From JAYWIG01 sp043789035 (lineage in GTDB: Bacteria; Pseudomonadota; Gammaproteobacteria; Burkholderiales; Burkholderiaceae_E): DNA of 7,745 bases. The notes under the pieces are model-generated. The model had not been told where the DNA came from, did no database searches, and saw only the letters and a program-made list of their open reading frames with translations. Below are positions 6,365 through 7,745 of this stretch, one piece after another (positions within the stretch are counted from its first letter, which is position 1; each line of letters begins with the position of its first letter). Made by a program: the position numbers and the translations under genes. The stretch covers positions 1 through 7,745 of the forward strand of contig JAYWIG010000300.1 of NCBI GenBank assembly GCA_043789035.1. Reading direction: 5' to 3'.

Positions 6365-6663
6365 CTATTTTTCGGAACCGACTTTAGACGCCAACGCTCT
6401 TTTCGCTGTTTTTCGACCCTAGCTGCTCTGGCCGCTTGCGGATCGACCTGTAGTTGTGGCAACCAAGCGATTTGATCCCCGGGTTCTACGATTGTTGATG
6501 CTAGAACCTTTTTCGAATACCGGCATGCCTGAAGTAACTTTAATTTTGTACTCAGCTCACTCGGTAATGATTCAAAAAACTCATCAAACCGAATCAAGCC
6601 AGGTATTGACCATTGCTTAACAACTGGCACCTTACCCTCAAGCCAAACCAGCTCAACCTCCAT
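6361..6663 (-). CDS. rnfH: RnfH family ubiquitin-like protein
   Basis: This is a small protein of 100 residues in the RnfH/UPF0125 family, which adopts a beta-grasp ubiquitin-like fold and usually sits next to ratA (hence the alternative name RatB). Its biochemical role is unknown, despite the name borrowed from rnf electron-transport clusters. Matching features are the opening strand MEVELVWLEG, a spacer helix, and the late motif EPGDQIAWLPQLQVDPQAARAAR with a basic tail. The frame is open 16 codons further upstream, but the ATG at 6663 matches the family start. It overlaps the end of ratA by 11 nt and has no clear ribosome site of its own, suggesting translational coupling to ratA. Confidence 0.82.
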   Translation of the reverse strand: MEVELVWLEGKVPVVKQWSIPGLIRFDEFFESLPSELSTKLKLLQACRYSKKVLASTIVEPGDQIAWLPQLQVDPQAARAARVEKQRKERWRLKSVPKNS

Positions 6664-7087
6664 AAAGCTGTTCTGCCCTAGCCACAAATGCGTCGATAAA
6701 CGACCCTGCAATAGCGTCGAATACCGGGGTTAGCAGAGGCCCCAATAAACCGGCGGCAAAACTATAGTTCAGTTCGAATTGCACCTCACAGGCGTTCTCT
6801 TCAAGGGTATTGAACTTCCAAGAGCCACTTAACGCTGAAAAAGGGCCTTTTTGTAGCAGTAAACGAATTTCAGAAAATGGCGTATGGCGATTTACTGTTG
6901 AAAAGGTTTGTTTTAAGCCCTTGAAATCTATATCAACTGAAGCTAGCACACCACCGTCATCGAGATGCTTGACGCTGCTTCCCCCACACCAAGGCAAGAA
7001 CTTTGGATAGTCCTCAACCTTTTGAACCAATTCAAACATTTTTCGAGCGCTATGCGCCACTAGGACAGATCGTTTAACAAGAGGCAT
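6653..7087 (-). CDS. ratA: RatA/PasT START-fold protein (Coq10-like)
   Basis: This 144-residue protein is a member of the RatA/PasT family (SRPBCC/START fold, related to mitochondrial Coq10). In E. coli, RatA was reported to block 70S ribosome assembly, while other work ties the family to ubiquinone-dependent respiration and stress survival. The sequence shows the typical MPxVxRSVLV start, VEDYPKFLPWCGG (residues 26-38), a DIDFKGLKQTFST strand, GPFSALSGSWKF, and the amphipathic C-terminal helix LTPVFDAIAGSFIDAFVARAEQLYG. The start is unambiguous by family match but has no Shine-Dalgarno sequence. It diverges from smpB with 22 nt between start codons and overlaps rnfH, as in many proteobacteria. 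Confidence 0.9.
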   Translation of the reverse strand: MPLVKRSVLVAHSARKMFELVQKVEDYPKFLPWCGGSSVKHLDDGGVLASVDIDFKGLKQTFSTVNRHTPFSEIRLLLQKGPFSALSGSWKFNTLEENACEVQFELNYSFAAGLLGPLLTPVFDAIAGSFIDAFVARAEQLYGG

Positions 7088-7103
7088 GCGGGTTGCTTAC
7101 AAT
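7074..7103 (+). promoter_or_regulatory. Candidate sigma-70 promoter for smpB
   Basis: TTAACA (7074-7079) and TACAAT (7098-7103) each match the consensus at five of six positions, with an 18-nt spacer. The -35 lies inside the start of ratA. Transcription would begin about 7109-7111, essentially on the smpB ATG at 7110. An overlapping TATTGT on the other strand (7104-7099) could be a weak -10 for ratA. Confidence 0.45.
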
Positions 7104-7109
7104 AGGTTA

Positions 7110-7559
7110 ATGAGCATCGTACAGAACAAAAAAGCATTTCACGACTATTTTATTGAAGAACGCCATGAGGCGGGCTTGGTACTTGAAGGTTGGGAAGTAA
7201 AAGCGATTCGAGCAGGCCGCGCCAACATCAAAGAAGGCTATGTGGTTATTCGAGGTGGCGAACTATATCTTATCGGCGCGCATATTACCGCGTTAGGCGA
7301 AGCTTCGACCCACGTACTGCCTGATCCAACTCGCACTCGCAAACTTTTACTGCATGGCCCTGAAATAGCGAAGTTGATAATCAAAGTAGAAAGATCTGGC
7401 TATACCTTGCTGCCTTTAGATTTCCACTTCAAAAAAGGCTACATCAAGATTGAAATTGGTTTAGCTAAAGGCAAAAAACAACACGATAAGCGCGATGTAG
7501 AAAAGGACCGGGAATGGCAGCGCGAAAAAGATCGGCTGCACAAGTCTAATTCCCGCTAG
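7110..7559 (+). CDS. smpB: SsrA-binding protein SmpB
   Basis: SmpB binds tmRNA and brings it to stalled ribosomes for trans-translation. The 149-residue protein shows the family order: NKKAFHDYFIEE (6-17), AGLVLEGWEVKAIRAGRANIKE, the HVLPDPTRTRKLLLH segment, a central beta-barrel part with LLPLDFHFKKGYIKIEIGLAKGKKQHDKR, and the lysine/arginine-rich C-terminal tail that enters the mRNA channel. The start at 7110 matches family N-termini (MSIVQNKK); an in-frame ATG at 7086 would add eight unrelated residues and overlap the ratA start. Only a weak AGG precedes the ATG. No tmRNA gene (ssrA) is in the window. The stop codon is one base from that of the convergent SPFH gene. Confidence 0.95.
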   Translation: MSIVQNKKAFHDYFIEERHEAGLVLEGWEVKAIRAGRANIKEGYVVIRGGELYLIGAHITALGEASTHVLPDPTRTRKLLLHGPEIAKLIIKVERSGYTLLPLDFHFKKGYIKIEIGLAKGKKQHDKRDVEKDREWQREKDRLHKSNSR

Positions 7560-7560
7560 A

Positions 7561-7745
7561 TTATTGAGCGCCAGTTGTTGGTTGTTTTATGACGGTCATG
7601 GCCGTCGACACTAAGGACGACAAATCGCCCAGATTAGCCGGAACAATCATCGTGTTGTTTGTCTTGGCCATACCGCTAAATGCTTCAACATAACGCTCTG
7701 CGACCTTCAAGTTAACTGCTTGTAGACCTCCGGGGCGCTCGATGG
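7561..7745 (-). CDS. SPFH/band-7 (stomatin-like) protein, C-terminal part
   Basis: The last 60 residues of a protein lie here; the rest is beyond the window. The segment GLQAVNLKVAERYVEAFSGM followed by AKTNNTMIVPANLGDLSSLV is the characteristic end of the SPFH domain of QmcA/stomatin-like proteins, which form membrane-anchored oligomeric cages and are often paired with a NfeD-type partner. The usual membrane anchor at the N-terminus cannot be seen. The tail after the domain is short (TAMTVIKQPTTGAQ). It ends one base from the smpB stop, with no terminator between them. Confidence 0.85.
   Translation of the reverse strand, partial: IERPGGLQAVNLKVAERYVEAFSGMAKTNNTMIVPANLGDLSSLVSTAMTVIKQPTTGAQ

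Overview
The window looks like a chromosomal stretch from a betaproteobacterium, most likely a Burkholderiales relative of moderate GC (roughly half or slightly below, judged by eye). Two things suggest this. First, the order smpB / ratA-rnfH / DUF4124 gene / guaB-guaA is, as I recall it, a typical Burkholderiales arrangement. Second, the GMP synthase has the betaproteobacterial wording (start MHxKILILDFGSQ, then EFGYAEVRAHGHT and HGMLKVWMSHGDKVT). No phage, transposase, CRISPR array, rRNA or tRNA gene is visible.

Layout, left to right. A ChaN-type haem-binding lipoprotein gene (128-970, +) converges on a two-gene leftward unit: a protein I do not recognise (1406-2068, -) followed 14 nt later by a dihydroneopterin aldolase-like gene (1002-1391, -). 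A 438-nt non-coding gap (2069-2506) separates this unit from guaBA. It holds a probable promoter for the unknown gene, a GC-richer block full of inverted repeats, and a small inverted repeat just outside the guaA 3' end. Next come guaA (2507-4138, -, with a TTG start) and guaB (4163-5623, -), transcribed as guaB-guaA from a promoter with a perfect TATAAT at 5684-5689. A divergent secreted DUF4124 protein gene (5876-6364, +) meets rnfH tail to tail. ratA-rnfH (leftward) overlap by 11 nt, and smpB (7110-7559, +) diverges from ratA with only 22 nt between start codons. The right edge holds the last 60 codons of an SPFH/band-7 (stomatin-like) protein gene on the minus strand.

Functionally the right half is housekeeping. 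GuaB and GuaA convert IMP to XMP to GMP. SmpB works with tmRNA in ribosome rescue. RatA is a START-fold protein linked to ribosome subunit association and ubiquinone function. RnfH is a small ubiquitin-like protein of unclear role. The left half is more accessory: a lipoprotein and a pterin-enzyme homologue paired with an orphan gene. The most interesting points are this orphan/FolB-like pair, in which the FolB-like protein appears to lack the usual catalytic glutamate; the structured gap beyond the guaA 3' end, a known island insertion site in other bacteria; the TTG start of guaA; and the very tight packing around smpB, where the best promoter predicts a leaderless transcript. I do not see clear evidence for a wholly new multi-gene system.
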